This document shows positions 34,023-42,169 of a stretch of 64,000 bases of DNA, in pieces; the first letter of the stretch is position 1, and each line of letters starts with the position of its first letter. The position numbers and the translations under genes were made by a program. The stretch covers positions 168,141 to 232,140 of the forward strand of contig MWEG01000023.1 of assembly GCA_002070945.1 (NCBI GenBank), written 5' to 3'. Source of the stretch: Lentisphaerae bacterium ADurb.Bin082. GTDB taxonomy: Bacteria; Verrucomicrobiota; Lentisphaeria; Oligosphaerales; Oligosphaeraceae. Below the pieces are notes generated by a model that did no database searches, was not told where the DNA came from, and worked only from the letters and a program-made list of their open reading frames with translations.

Positions 34023-36881
34023 CTACTCCAGCCGATAGACCCGCGTGATGCCCAAATCAAGATTCTCCTTAAACTGCGTCGCCTTGTCTGCCACGACCTT
34101 GCCGCTGATGACTTCGGTCACCCGGCTGGGACGCGGCAGCGTAATCGTCTTCTCCCCGGCGGTCGAGGTGTGCAGCATCAGGAAGTTCGCATTGGCGCTG
34201 AGCACGTCATCCGCGTCTGCGTAGACATGGATGCCGAGCTGCTGGCACAGTTCGCGCAGCTGGGCCGGCGTCAGCCCGCGCGGATTGTACATGGACTGGA
34301 AGCCGCGGTAGTTGACCGCCTCCAGATTGCCGCCGTCCTGGCGCGAGATGATTGGCGCGGGGGCATTGCCGCCAGGCTGCGTGGCCTTGAACGCCATGCC
34401 GGTCAGCTCCCGCATAGAGTCCAAACTAAAGCCAGCGGCAGTGATATACCCCGGCGCATAGAGCCATACTGCTGTCGCTCCGTTGCGCCTCAGCTTGGCC
34501 TGAATCCGGGCCGTGGTCTCTGCGTCAACATAGCATTGGTTAGTGAAAACGTACAGTTTGTAATCCTTCATGCGCGGATGGTCAAGGTCGCTGCTTAAAT
34601 ACAGATCAAACAAGGCTCCGGAACGGTGCGCGTTCTTGTACGTCTCCCACATCAGGCTGCGGAAAAGCTCTGACGTGGCCGATGTCATCGACAAGTATTG
34701 GATGGTCGGTTCGTCCATCACCAGGGCCGCTTCCGCAATCTGCGTTTTGGGGACGGACAGGAAGCTCTGACCGAGCTGGATGTATTTGGCCACATCGTCC
34801 ATCATCCGCTCGCTGTGAAAGGCGTGGTTGCCTGCCAGGGCGAACCACCACAAGGCATTGCCCTTGGTGAGCGTGTAGCCGAACGAGCGTCGCATCACGT
34901 TAATTGTCTCATCCTCGTTCGCCGTGGCTTCGCCGCCGCGATAGCGCAGCAGGGTATGAGTGCGGTAGTCGCATTCATCCCAGAACATCTTGTTATTGAG
35001 CATATAGGTGCCGTTGAAGTTGCCGATATGCAGCCCTTCGCCGCCGCCTTTGCGCCGACCGTAGTCAAGCGGCGTAGCAAAGAAGTTGATGTTCGGGTCC
35101 TTGACGGCCTCGCCCAAAATCGTGTGCCCATTACCTTGCAGATGGAACGTACCATGCAGTCGCGCCAGCGGCAAGTATGAATAAAAGTAACCGGCAAGGC
35201 AGCGGCCGCCGGTGACCTCCTTGACGATCGTGGCCGCGTTCCGCATCGTCCTGATGGTGGTGTCATTCAAATAATCGACATAATCTATGCAGGGCCGCGC
35301 CTTGACCGGGTCGCGAAACACGCCATTCTCTGTCGCCAGGCGTAATTCCGGGTCCGGGGTCTTGATTTCGGCAAAGTCCGTGAACGCTGTTCCCCAGGCG
35401 GCATTGACCTTGGCTATAGTGCCATAGCGGCGCTGGCAGTAGGCGGCGAACTCGCGGTGCGCTATCGGCGAGTAGTCGATCAGGCCCTTGTCCTGGCCAT
35501 GATAGTACCACTCGCTGGCGCTGCCGCCGCCGATCAAGTAGCCGATCACATGCCCGGCGTAGGGCTGCTTCTCAATGTAGCCAATCAAATCCCGCAGCAT
35601 CCGCGAATATGCAGCTTCCCATTCTGGCGAACCCAGCCCGCACCAGCCTTCCCGCCGACCATACTCGCCGCCGGAATAATAGACCGGCACAAAGTCCTGG
35701 CGCTCTTTAAACCACCACCAGGAGGGCGGGTCAATCTTGAGCCGAATCATGGTTCGCGCCTGCGGACAGGCCGCCAAGAACATGGCAAAGCGCTCGTCAA
35801 TGCGCTTCCAGTTGTACTGGCCTTCGCCTTCCCACCACTCTCCCATCAGCTTCTCGCCCCGTAAATTAGTCGAGAAAAATTCATGCATCAGGGTGACGCC
35901 GGCTGCGGTGAAGTCCTGGATGGATGGTTTGATGGCGTCGTCGCCGACCCAGCAGGTAGGCGCGTACATCATCGGATACTGGGGCTCGCCATCTAAGCAC
36001 AGCACAGAAACGCCATCACGCATTTCCTGGGTGGCGACCGTGCCTTTCGGCATGTCATCCGGCGGCGGATTGGTGAAATAAGCCGCTGTACGCTTCAACG
36101 ACACCTTGAAGTCTGGATCGTAATCCGGCGGGGGCGGCAGCTGCACCGGCGTAGTGAAGCGCCCGCTCTCCTGCTGATGCAACTCACTGATTTCGTCGCT
36201 GGTCAGGGCCTGCCGATACGCTGCCACCCGGCCGATCAAGCCCCAGAAGCCGTAGTAGAAGCTGCCGTCACCGTCCTCCCGAATGGCCAGACGGAACACG
36301 TCTTCCACGATGCTCAGCGGCTTGTCCATGACGGTTTTTGCGTTGAGCTTGCCGTTATGGTAAATTTCCAAATCAGTCCCACGGCAAACGACTGTCGCCA
36401 TTTGCCAGGCGCCGCGCTGGACTGGACTTTGCACCACGCACACCGAAGTCTTATATTCCGGCAGCCGCGAGTCAATCCCCTCCCATTTTGACTTAGCCGT
36501 GATCCACCAGCGGAATTCAAGGCGCAAATTCGTATGCCCAAACCAGAATCCGACGTTGCGCTCAGGGTGCGGACTGCGCCGACAGTGGATCAAGGTAGTC
36601 TGGCCGCTCTCTGATTCTTTCTGTGGGATAAACCACATTGACACGGTGAAGTCCGTCGTCCCTTTCAAAGCTTCGGGGACGGCAATGCGATAGCGCGTCG
36701 TGTTATCGCAGGCAAGCGCTCCCAGAGCCAGGTCGTCCTCTTTGATGCCGGTTGTGCCAGCTGGTACGACGCCCTTTTGGAAATCGACCTCCAGCACCGG
36801 CGGCGGTGTCGCCGCTGGCAGCGACAGAGCCAGCAAAGAAGTCAACATCACGCATGACAACAAACCGTTACCGCATTTCAT
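34023..36881 (-). CDS. Secreted LamG-type + GH42-like glycoside hydrolase
   Basis: A 952-aa exported enzyme (signal residues 1-24, cut near LPAA). Residues 25-245 form a LamG/concanavalin-like fold (FTVSMWFIPQKES, LEIYHNGKLNA, FYYGFWGLIGRVAAYRQALT). The rest follows the GH42 beta-galactosidase plan: AGVTLMHEFFSTN, YNWKRIDERFAMFLAACPQ, GHVIGYLIGGGSASEWYYH (likely acid/base region), HREFAAYCQRRYGTIAKVNAAWGT, FWDECDYRTH and a beta-sandwich C-terminus. Activity is probably beta-galactosidase-like or on a related glycoside; the substrate is unknown. AAAGGAG lies nine bases before the ATG. It is the second gene downstream of the GH123-like enzyme on the minus strand. Confidence 0.7.
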   Translation of the reverse strand: MKCGNGLLSCVMLTSLLALSLPAATPPPVLEVDFQKGVVPAGTTGIKEDDLALGALACDNTTRYRIAVPEALKGTTDFTVSMWFIPQKESESGQTTLIHCRRSPHPERNVGFWFGHTNLRLEFRWWITAKSKWEGIDSRLPEYKTSVCVVQSPVQRGAWQMATVVCRGTDLEIYHNGKLNAKTVMDKPLSIVEDVFRLAIREDGDGSFYYGFWGLIGRVAAYRQALTSDEISELHQQESGRFTTPVQLPPPPDYDPDFKVSLKRTAAYFTNPPPDDMPKGTVATQEMRDGVSVLCLDGEPQYPMMYAPTCWVGDDAIKPSIQDFTAAGVTLMHEFFSTNLRGEKLMGEWWEGEGQYNWKRIDERFAMFLAACPQARTMIRLKIDPPSWWWFKERQDFVPVYYSGGEYGRREGWCGLGSPEWEAAYSRMLRDLIGYIEKQPYAGHVIGYLIGGGSASEWYYHGQDKGLIDYSPIAHREFAAYCQRRYGTIAKVNAAWGTAFTDFAEIKTPDPELRLATENGVFRDPVKARPCIDYVDYLNDTTIRTMRNAATIVKEVTGGRCLAGYFYSYLPLARLHGTFHLQGNGHTILGEAVKDPNINFFATPLDYGRRKGGGEGLHIGNFNGTYMLNNKMFWDECDYRTHTLLRYRGGEATANEDETINVMRRSFGYTLTKGNALWWFALAGNHAFHSERMMDDVAKYIQLGQSFLSVPKTQIAEAALVMDEPTIQYLSMTSATSELFRSLMWETYKNAHRSGALFDLYLSSDLDHPRMKDYKLYVFTNQCYVDAETTARIQAKLRRNGATAVWLYAPGYITAAGFSLDSMRELTGMAFKATQPGGNAPAPIISRQDGGNLEAVNYRGFQSMYNPRGLTPAQLRELCQQLGIHVYADADDVLSANANFLMLHTSTAGEKTITLPRPSRVTEVISGKVVADKATQFKENLDLGITRVYRLE

Positions 36882-36947
36882 GTCACCATACTCCTTTGTT
36901 GTTCTGCCGACGGTCGCTATGCCTGCGCGCGCCCGGGCTATCTACGG

Positions 36948-39900
36948 TCAACGCGTGCGCAGCACTAGGTTAATGATCTTATCCCGGAAAGCCAGCAGTT
37001 CAGCCGGGTCCTTAGTAAAGCTGGTAGCGCCGCCGACTACATTATCGTCAATCGCCAAGGCGGCTTCGGCCTCGCGAACCAAGGCGTCCTGGCCGCCGCG
37101 CTTCTTCAGAGCGTCGACCTGCCGGCGCAGCATGACGAAATACTCGTAGTCCTGCATGCCGTCCCGCAAATTCTTCAGGCGGATGCTCGGCAGCGGCTGG
37201 AAATTCTCGCCAGGATACAGTAAATTGCCGCCGCCATTAGTGCGGCTGACTGACCGGATGTTATTGACGCTGCGGAAATAAGGCAGCCAGGGGATTTCCG
37301 GCCAGCGCACCTCGCCGGCCCGCATCCTGTCGAGGATTTCCGGCGTCATCCAGTCGAGTCCGCGCAACTTGCAGAATTCCGGCGTGAGCTGTTTTGCTTC
37401 GAACACGCCGTTTGAACGCCATTCACGGTTCAGCCCCCAGTACAACAGGCCGGTCAGGTTCAATTTCCAGTTCATCCAGGGAATGACTCGCGGGTCAATG
37501 CCAGGCGAATCCAGGTTGAAGTTCGCGTAGGGCGCCAGCGGATAGTCGGTCGGATACCACCAGACTGTCTCGCCCAATGCCTGGCGCTCAGCCGTAGCCT
37601 CAGCGTTAAAATGCCCGAACAGCGGGCACCAGATATCGACGTAGCCAAACACCCGCTCGTCAATCGGGGCAGTGTTGAGCCGCGGCACTTCGGGGAACAG
37701 CTCCTTGGCGTCAGCATAATCCTGCTTCATCCGATCCAAAGCGCCGGGCTTGGTGGACATCAGGACCTCGTCATGGCCAAAGAAAATCGGGCGCAGACGG
37801 TCGCCGTAGCGGTCAAGCAACTCGCGTGTCTTCTCCTGCCTGTTGCGAATGTTGCTGATTTGCAGGAACATCATCGTCTTGCCATGTTCGGCGCAGTAAT
37901 CAAAGTATTCTTCGCCAATGTCATTGCTTGACCAGAGATTCATCGGTTCCAGGCGATGGTCCAGTATAAATTGGCAATAGGCCAGCATCTGGTCGTGGTT
38001 GGGCGCCTGGCCATAGAAGTCCTTGACCCAGCTGGGCGCAAAGCAAAATGCGGTGTCCAGCGACGCTGATTTCGGCAGAGTCAAGCCGGTCGCCGACACG
38101 GTCACCGGCACGTTGACCGGCGGCAGGCCAGCCGGCGTCACCGTGACCGTGGCCGAATAGTCGCCAGCCGCGATGCCAGCGGGCAGATACACGTCGACCC
38201 ACAGCAAGACCATCCCGCTCGGCGCAAACGTAAACTCTTCTCCTGGCCGCAGCACATCAGCGTAGCTGACTTGCGACTGCCCCTGCTCCAGTTGCATCGC
38301 CGTGCGAACCATCTCCTCCAGGTAAACCTGCACTTTCGCGCCAGTCACAGGACGCTTGTCAGCGCCAGACAAAGCCGACGCCGAAGTCTTCACCGAACTG
38401 ATGGTCTGGCCAGGAGACGCCAGCAGCATGATCTGGAAGCTGCCGTATTCATTGCCGGAAAGACGCAGTTTCGCAGAGTCAACCAGCGGGAATGCATTGC
38501 TCTGATTGCCTGAGACTTTCTCCATTGACGACAAGACCAAGCTGGCATAGCCGCGCTGCTGACCCACCGAGCCTTCGGCAAAATACGCCTTGGAACGCTC
38601 CACCGCCAACTCTAACTGCTCGGTCGCCGCAGCCAGCTTCTGAACATCCTCCAGCAAAATCCGGAAGGCGGTAAAGCTCTTGGCCTTGGCCAGTTCCTCC
38701 TGCCGCACAGCCAACTCCGCCCGCAGGCGCTCCTGCACTAACACCAGGTTCGGGCTCACATCCTGGCCTAAAGTGAGCCTCTGCTCAATCGCGGCGATCC
38801 GTGCCGGTAAATTATACAGACGATTCATCAAATCAAGCGTGCGCACCTCGGCCGAACGCTCGTCCGTCGCCGCATGGAACAACAGCTTGCCGAATTCCTT
38901 CGGGGTGTGGAAATTGTCCAAACGCGTCCAGGACAATACATCTTTCGCGTGCGGATTTTCGCGCCCCACGTTAAATCCCCAGATAGCGTCGCGGGCCGGT
39001 GCGCCGCCAACGCCGGCAAACGGAATGGTGACCAGCGCCGTCCAAGACGCGGCCTGGCGTTCAATCACAGCTTTCCAGTCGCAATCCCAGCTATTGTCAC
39101 GGTTGCCGTAGCTGTGCCGCGAATCATAGATGCCGCCCGAAGAATTGCCGACTAAGTGAAAATAGGTCGGCTCAGCAATGTCCGGCTGCAAGAAAATTTC
39201 AAAGCAGTCATTGAGCCAAGGCCGGCCATCGCGCTCGACGACTTCGTTAGTCCTCAGTGCCATGTCCTTGGCGTGCATCTGGAAATAGACGTACAAATAG
39301 TCAGCGTCGCGCAAAACCTGGGCTCGGGTTGGCTCAATGGCAGGACCGGTGCCGGTGGTGAGTTCAATCGGTGCAACGCCGACAAAATCGCGAGCCGAAG
39401 TCGGCGGCTGTGCAGCCCAGGCGACGCCGCGCACGTAATAGGGCCATTCGCCCAAGGACAGCGGCGGGAATTGCGACACCGCCTTGGCCGTGACCTTGAT
39501 ATTGCCCAGGTAAGTCGTGGACTCGGTGCTTTCGCTGCCCAAAGTCCACAGGCGCGTCAACGAAACCGTGCGAGTGTCGCGATACGAAATGCCTTCTACG
39601 CGCGGAGTCTCCATGTCGTCGACATAGACCGCAAAGTCGCCGCGCACGCAGTTGACCACATAACGGAAGTGATGCCATTTGCCGATGACGACCTTTCCGG
39701 CCGGCTGCCATTCCATGTTCATGCTCTTGGCCACTTGCAGCTGTCCGTTGCTATGCTGCGTCACCGTGATTGACTTGATGGCATCGTCATTGGCCAAAAT
39801 CGCGTAACGCGCTGACTCCGTGCCAAACTTGATCCAGTAGTCAATCGTCAACACCTCGGCGCCCCGCGTGTCAAGGCCGCCCTTGAGCCACGAACCCTGC

Positions 39901-40094
39901 TTGACCTTGCCGTCTGCGCCCATAACCGACTTGAACTCCAAAGCATGGGCGAAATCAGGATGCCCAGAGGCAACTACCTGCTGATTGGCGCGTGGCTGGT
40001 AAGAGCTGAAATCCTCCTGGTAAATCACACTGTCAGCCGCCACAACCCCTAAAAAGGCGCATAACGTAAAGGTAGTCGTCAAAAATGTTCTCAT
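36948..40094 (-). CDS. Secreted LamG/CBM9-like protein with DUF4091 (GH123-like) catalytic domain
   Basis: A 1048-aa exported protein starting at the ATG with GAGG seven bases upstream (MRTFLTTTFTLCAFLGVVAA signal). Residues ~20-190 are LamG-like. Residues ~205-400 match a CBM9-like sugar-binding domain (RDADYLYVYFQMHAKD, WLNDCFEIFLQPDIAEPTYFH). A helical linker (~420-500) leads to a beta domain (~510-660), and then a DUF4091/GH123-type barrel (HRLEPMNLW, DEVLMSTKPGAL, PLFGHFNAEA) ends in IRLKNLRDGMQDYEYFVMLR. GH123 relatives are beta-N-acetylgalactosaminidases; GalNAc-containing glycans such as mucin or glycosphingolipids are therefore possible targets. Confidence 0.72.
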   Translation of the reverse strand: MRTFLTTTFTLCAFLGVVAADSVIYQEDFSSYQPRANQQVVASGHPDFAHALEFKSVMGADGKVKQGSWLKGGLDTRGAEVLTIDYWIKFGTESARYAILANDDAIKSITVTQHSNGQLQVAKSMNMEWQPAGKVVIGKWHHFRYVVNCVRGDFAVYVDDMETPRVEGISYRDTRTVSLTRLWTLGSESTESTTYLGNIKVTAKAVSQFPPLSLGEWPYYVRGVAWAAQPPTSARDFVGVAPIELTTGTGPAIEPTRAQVLRDADYLYVYFQMHAKDMALRTNEVVERDGRPWLNDCFEIFLQPDIAEPTYFHLVGNSSGGIYDSRHSYGNRDNSWDCDWKAVIERQAASWTALVTIPFAGVGGAPARDAIWGFNVGRENPHAKDVLSWTRLDNFHTPKEFGKLLFHAATDERSAEVRTLDLMNRLYNLPARIAAIEQRLTLGQDVSPNLVLVQERLRAELAVRQEELAKAKSFTAFRILLEDVQKLAAATEQLELAVERSKAYFAEGSVGQQRGYASLVLSSMEKVSGNQSNAFPLVDSAKLRLSGNEYGSFQIMLLASPGQTISSVKTSASALSGADKRPVTGAKVQVYLEEMVRTAMQLEQGQSQVSYADVLRPGEEFTFAPSGMVLLWVDVYLPAGIAAGDYSATVTVTPAGLPPVNVPVTVSATGLTLPKSASLDTAFCFAPSWVKDFYGQAPNHDQMLAYCQFILDHRLEPMNLWSSNDIGEEYFDYCAEHGKTMMFLQISNIRNRQEKTRELLDRYGDRLRPIFFGHDEVLMSTKPGALDRMKQDYADAKELFPEVPRLNTAPIDERVFGYVDIWCPLFGHFNAEATAERQALGETVWWYPTDYPLAPYANFNLDSPGIDPRVIPWMNWKLNLTGLLYWGLNREWRSNGVFEAKQLTPEFCKLRGLDWMTPEILDRMRAGEVRWPEIPWLPYFRSVNNIRSVSRTNGGGNLLYPGENFQPLPSIRLKNLRDGMQDYEYFVMLRRQVDALKKRGGQDALVREAEAALAIDDNVVGGATSFTKDPAELLAFRDKIINLVLRTR

Positions 40095-40167
40095 GCCTAA
40101 CCTCGACTGATTGTTATTTTTAACCGAAAACACAAAAAAACGCAACGGATACTTAAAGATACGGCAA

Positions 40168-40198
40168 GTATAACAATGATGCGCAAGCGGTATAACAA
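40168..40198 (-). promoter_or_regulatory. Direct repeat TTGTTATAC, 22-bp period
   Basis: Two exact 9-bp copies (40168-40176 and 40190-40198 on the minus strand) start 22 bp apart, about two helix turns, 74-104 bp upstream of the GH123-like gene. Such spacing suits an AraC-type or dimeric activator; TTATAC may also serve as -10. Confidence 0.35.
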
Positions 40199-40224
40199 AA
40201 TTTTTGCATAGCCGTCCGACAGAC

Positions 40225-40320
40225 TTGTCGTTTTATCTGCAGATGACGCAGATTTTTTTTTGGGGGGGGGTGTACGGGGAAACCAGCCGTTCAGCGGCTA
40301 AAACGCCCAAAGCGCGAAAC
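40225..40320 (+). repeat. Dispersed CCGCAGAT element, copy B
   Basis: It shares TTTTATCTGCAGATGACGCA, a long T/G run, GTACGGGGAAACCAGCCG and AAAACGCCCAAAGCGCGAAA with the other copies. It is shorter and more degenerate, with one GATGACGC unit lost. Confidence 0.65.
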
Positions 40321-40384
40321 ATACTACAAGCTAAAGCTTGAACTACGTACGACGCGCAGCCCTATTCTCGCCCCTCGCCCTTAA

Positions 40385-40468
40385 CGAATTATGAATTATG
40401 AATTATGAATTATGAAATGCGCCTCAGCATTCAACATTCAGCATTCAACATTCAGCATTCGGCATTCG
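40385..40468 (-). repeat. Composite heptamer cassette, copy 2
   Basis: Read on the minus strand: TGAATGC/TGAATGT units, then GAGGCGCATTT, then four CATAATT units. It starts ~10 bp after the stop of the CRTAC1 gene on that strand. A GGGGCGAGGGGCGA stretch separates it from the stop. Confidence 0.85.
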
Positions 40469-40478
40469 CCCCTCGCCC

Positions 40479-42122
40479 CTAAAACCGCATCGCTTTCACG
40501 ACTTGTCCTGGGCGGGCTGGTGGCAGCGTTGTTTCCCGGCCTTCGGGCCAACGCACGGTGATAGCTATCTCGGCGTCTGCGGCGATTTCGCCCAGGCCAA
40601 AGTGCAGCACAGGGTCATTCTGCTGGCCGTAGGTGCTGGTTCCCGCCGCAAAAATCTGCGTCTGCGTCATTCCAGCTGCTTTGACTCTCACTATCGCCCC
40701 AAGCGCTGTAGCTTGGCCTGGTCCGGCCTGCACAGCGACTTTGATCCACGCCCGCTGCTGACCGTTGTCCAGTCCCTGGTTGCGATACAGACAGAATGCC
40801 GCCGGGGCGTCTTTCTTTGGTCTGCCCGCCGTCGCCAAGTCCAGCCAGCCGTCGCCGTCGACATCTGCCCAGGCGCCGGCATACGTATCAATACGTTCTA
40901 TGCCGGCTGCTGCAGCCTGATCGCTGAACGCCTTTCCGCTGCGGTTCAGCAACAGCAGCGCCTTGGCGTATGGCAGATTATAGACCTGCGGGACATACAC
41001 GTCAGTCCAACCGTCGTTGTCAGCGTCGCCGGCAGCGGCGCCAGCCCACAGCTCGTCCCCGGCAAACACGCCACGGCCGCCAATCGGCTTGTAAGCCACC
41101 CCAAGCCTCTCCCGCCAATCCGTGAAAACACCAGAACCGTCATTGCGGTAAATCGCCGAATCATCGCATACATAGCCGCGAATGTCATACGACAACATGT
41201 CTCTGCCAGACGGGCCGACGTACTTGTGAACCAAGTTGGCGACAAACAAGTCGAGAAACCCGTCCTGGTCAATGTCAAGCCAGCATGAGCCAATGCAGTG
41301 GCCATAGCTGGGCCCGTAATGCCGATTATGGACTTTGCTAAAATAGCGCTCAGGTTCCTTGTTGCCAGCCACGCCGCGTTTCTTTGCGTCCTCGCGGAAA
41401 CGCAGTCCGCCCCGGTTCAGCCAAAGGAAATTCGCCTGCAACCGGTAATTGGCCACAAACACATCCTGCTTGCCATCGCCGTCCACGTCATGTATCAACA
41501 CCGACCGGGCATAGCTTTTGCGGTCGATCCCGGCTTCCGCGCCGCGCTCGACAAAGCGCTTGCCGCCCTCGTTATGCCAAAGCTGCGCCGGATAATACGT
41601 AGGCGACTTGCCTTCATTCCAGTCTTCGGCCATGCCGATGAATAAATCTGCGAAACCATCGCCATCCAAATCGCCGGCCGCCAGCGTCATGGCTTTCGCA
41701 TGCGGGGTGAAGCCCAATTCCGCAGCGACGTCGACGAACCGACCGTCGCCGACATTGCGCCAGACCTTGCCCTTGCCGGTGACAATGTCTGTCCAACCGT
41801 CATTGTCATAGTCGTAGCACAACGCTACGCCGCCGCCAGAAAGGCCGGCCTCGGCGGTGACCTCGGTAAAACGGCATTCGCCCGGCGTGCTGTCATTGCG
41901 AAACAGTCGGCCACCGTTAACCAGCAGGTCTGGGCGACCGTCGCCGTTGTAGTCAAGCCAATGTACGTAACTGGCCCGCAAGTCGTCTGGCAGCCCGGCT
42001 GACACCGCCTCAAAACGTGGTGCCTGGGCGTTGGCCAGCGTCGCCGCCAGCAACACCGCAGCTGCCAGCAGCCAAACATGACCTGCGAGCCAGACGTCAA
42101 GCCAGTTCCACATTTCTTTCAT
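40479..42122 (-). CDS. CRTAC1/FG-GAP (VCBS) repeat secreted protein
   Basis: A 547-aa exported protein (signal through ~33, ANAQ) built of repeated Ca-binding beta-propeller units: DYNGDGRPDLLVNGG, DYDNDGWTDIVTGKG, DLDGDGFADLFIG, DVDGDGKQDVFVAN, DIDQDGFLDLFVANL, DADNDGWTDVYVPQ and DVDGDGWLDLATAG. An ASPIC/UnbV-like C-terminal beta domain follows (ITVRWPEGRE). Such seven-bladed propellers bind carbohydrate or mediate adhesion. It lies 47 bp downstream of the DUF4838 gene in the same direction, so the two likely form one operon controlled from the 44560 promoter. Confidence 0.8.
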   Translation of the reverse strand: MKEMWNWLDVWLAGHVWLLAAAVLLAATLANAQAPRFEAVSAGLPDDLRASYVHWLDYNGDGRPDLLVNGGRLFRNDSTPGECRFTEVTAEAGLSGGGVALCYDYDNDGWTDIVTGKGKVWRNVGDGRFVDVAAELGFTPHAKAMTLAAGDLDGDGFADLFIGMAEDWNEGKSPTYYPAQLWHNEGGKRFVERGAEAGIDRKSYARSVLIHDVDGDGKQDVFVANYRLQANFLWLNRGGLRFREDAKKRGVAGNKEPERYFSKVHNRHYGPSYGHCIGSCWLDIDQDGFLDLFVANLVHKYVGPSGRDMLSYDIRGYVCDDSAIYRNDGSGVFTDWRERLGVAYKPIGGRGVFAGDELWAGAAAGDADNDGWTDVYVPQVYNLPYAKALLLLNRSGKAFSDQAAAAGIERIDTYAGAWADVDGDGWLDLATAGRPKKDAPAAFCLYRNQGLDNGQQRAWIKVAVQAGPGQATALGAIVRVKAAGMTQTQIFAAGTSTYGQQNDPVLHFGLGEIAADAEIAITVRWPEGRETTLPPARPGQVVKAMRF

Positions 42123-42169
42123 CTACGGTCGTCCTCCTCTGAAAAAACCTCCCTGCTATGGCGCGTCCA

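Larger units (their letters stand above)
40095..40478. other. Intergenic region with promoter-type repeats and two repeat elements
   Basis: This 384-bp gap holds the TTGTTATAC direct repeats (40168-40198), the dispersed element copy B (40225-40320), a GC-rich CTCGCCCCTCGCCC motif and heptamer cassette copy 2 (40385-40468). No gene is seen. Confidence 0.65.
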
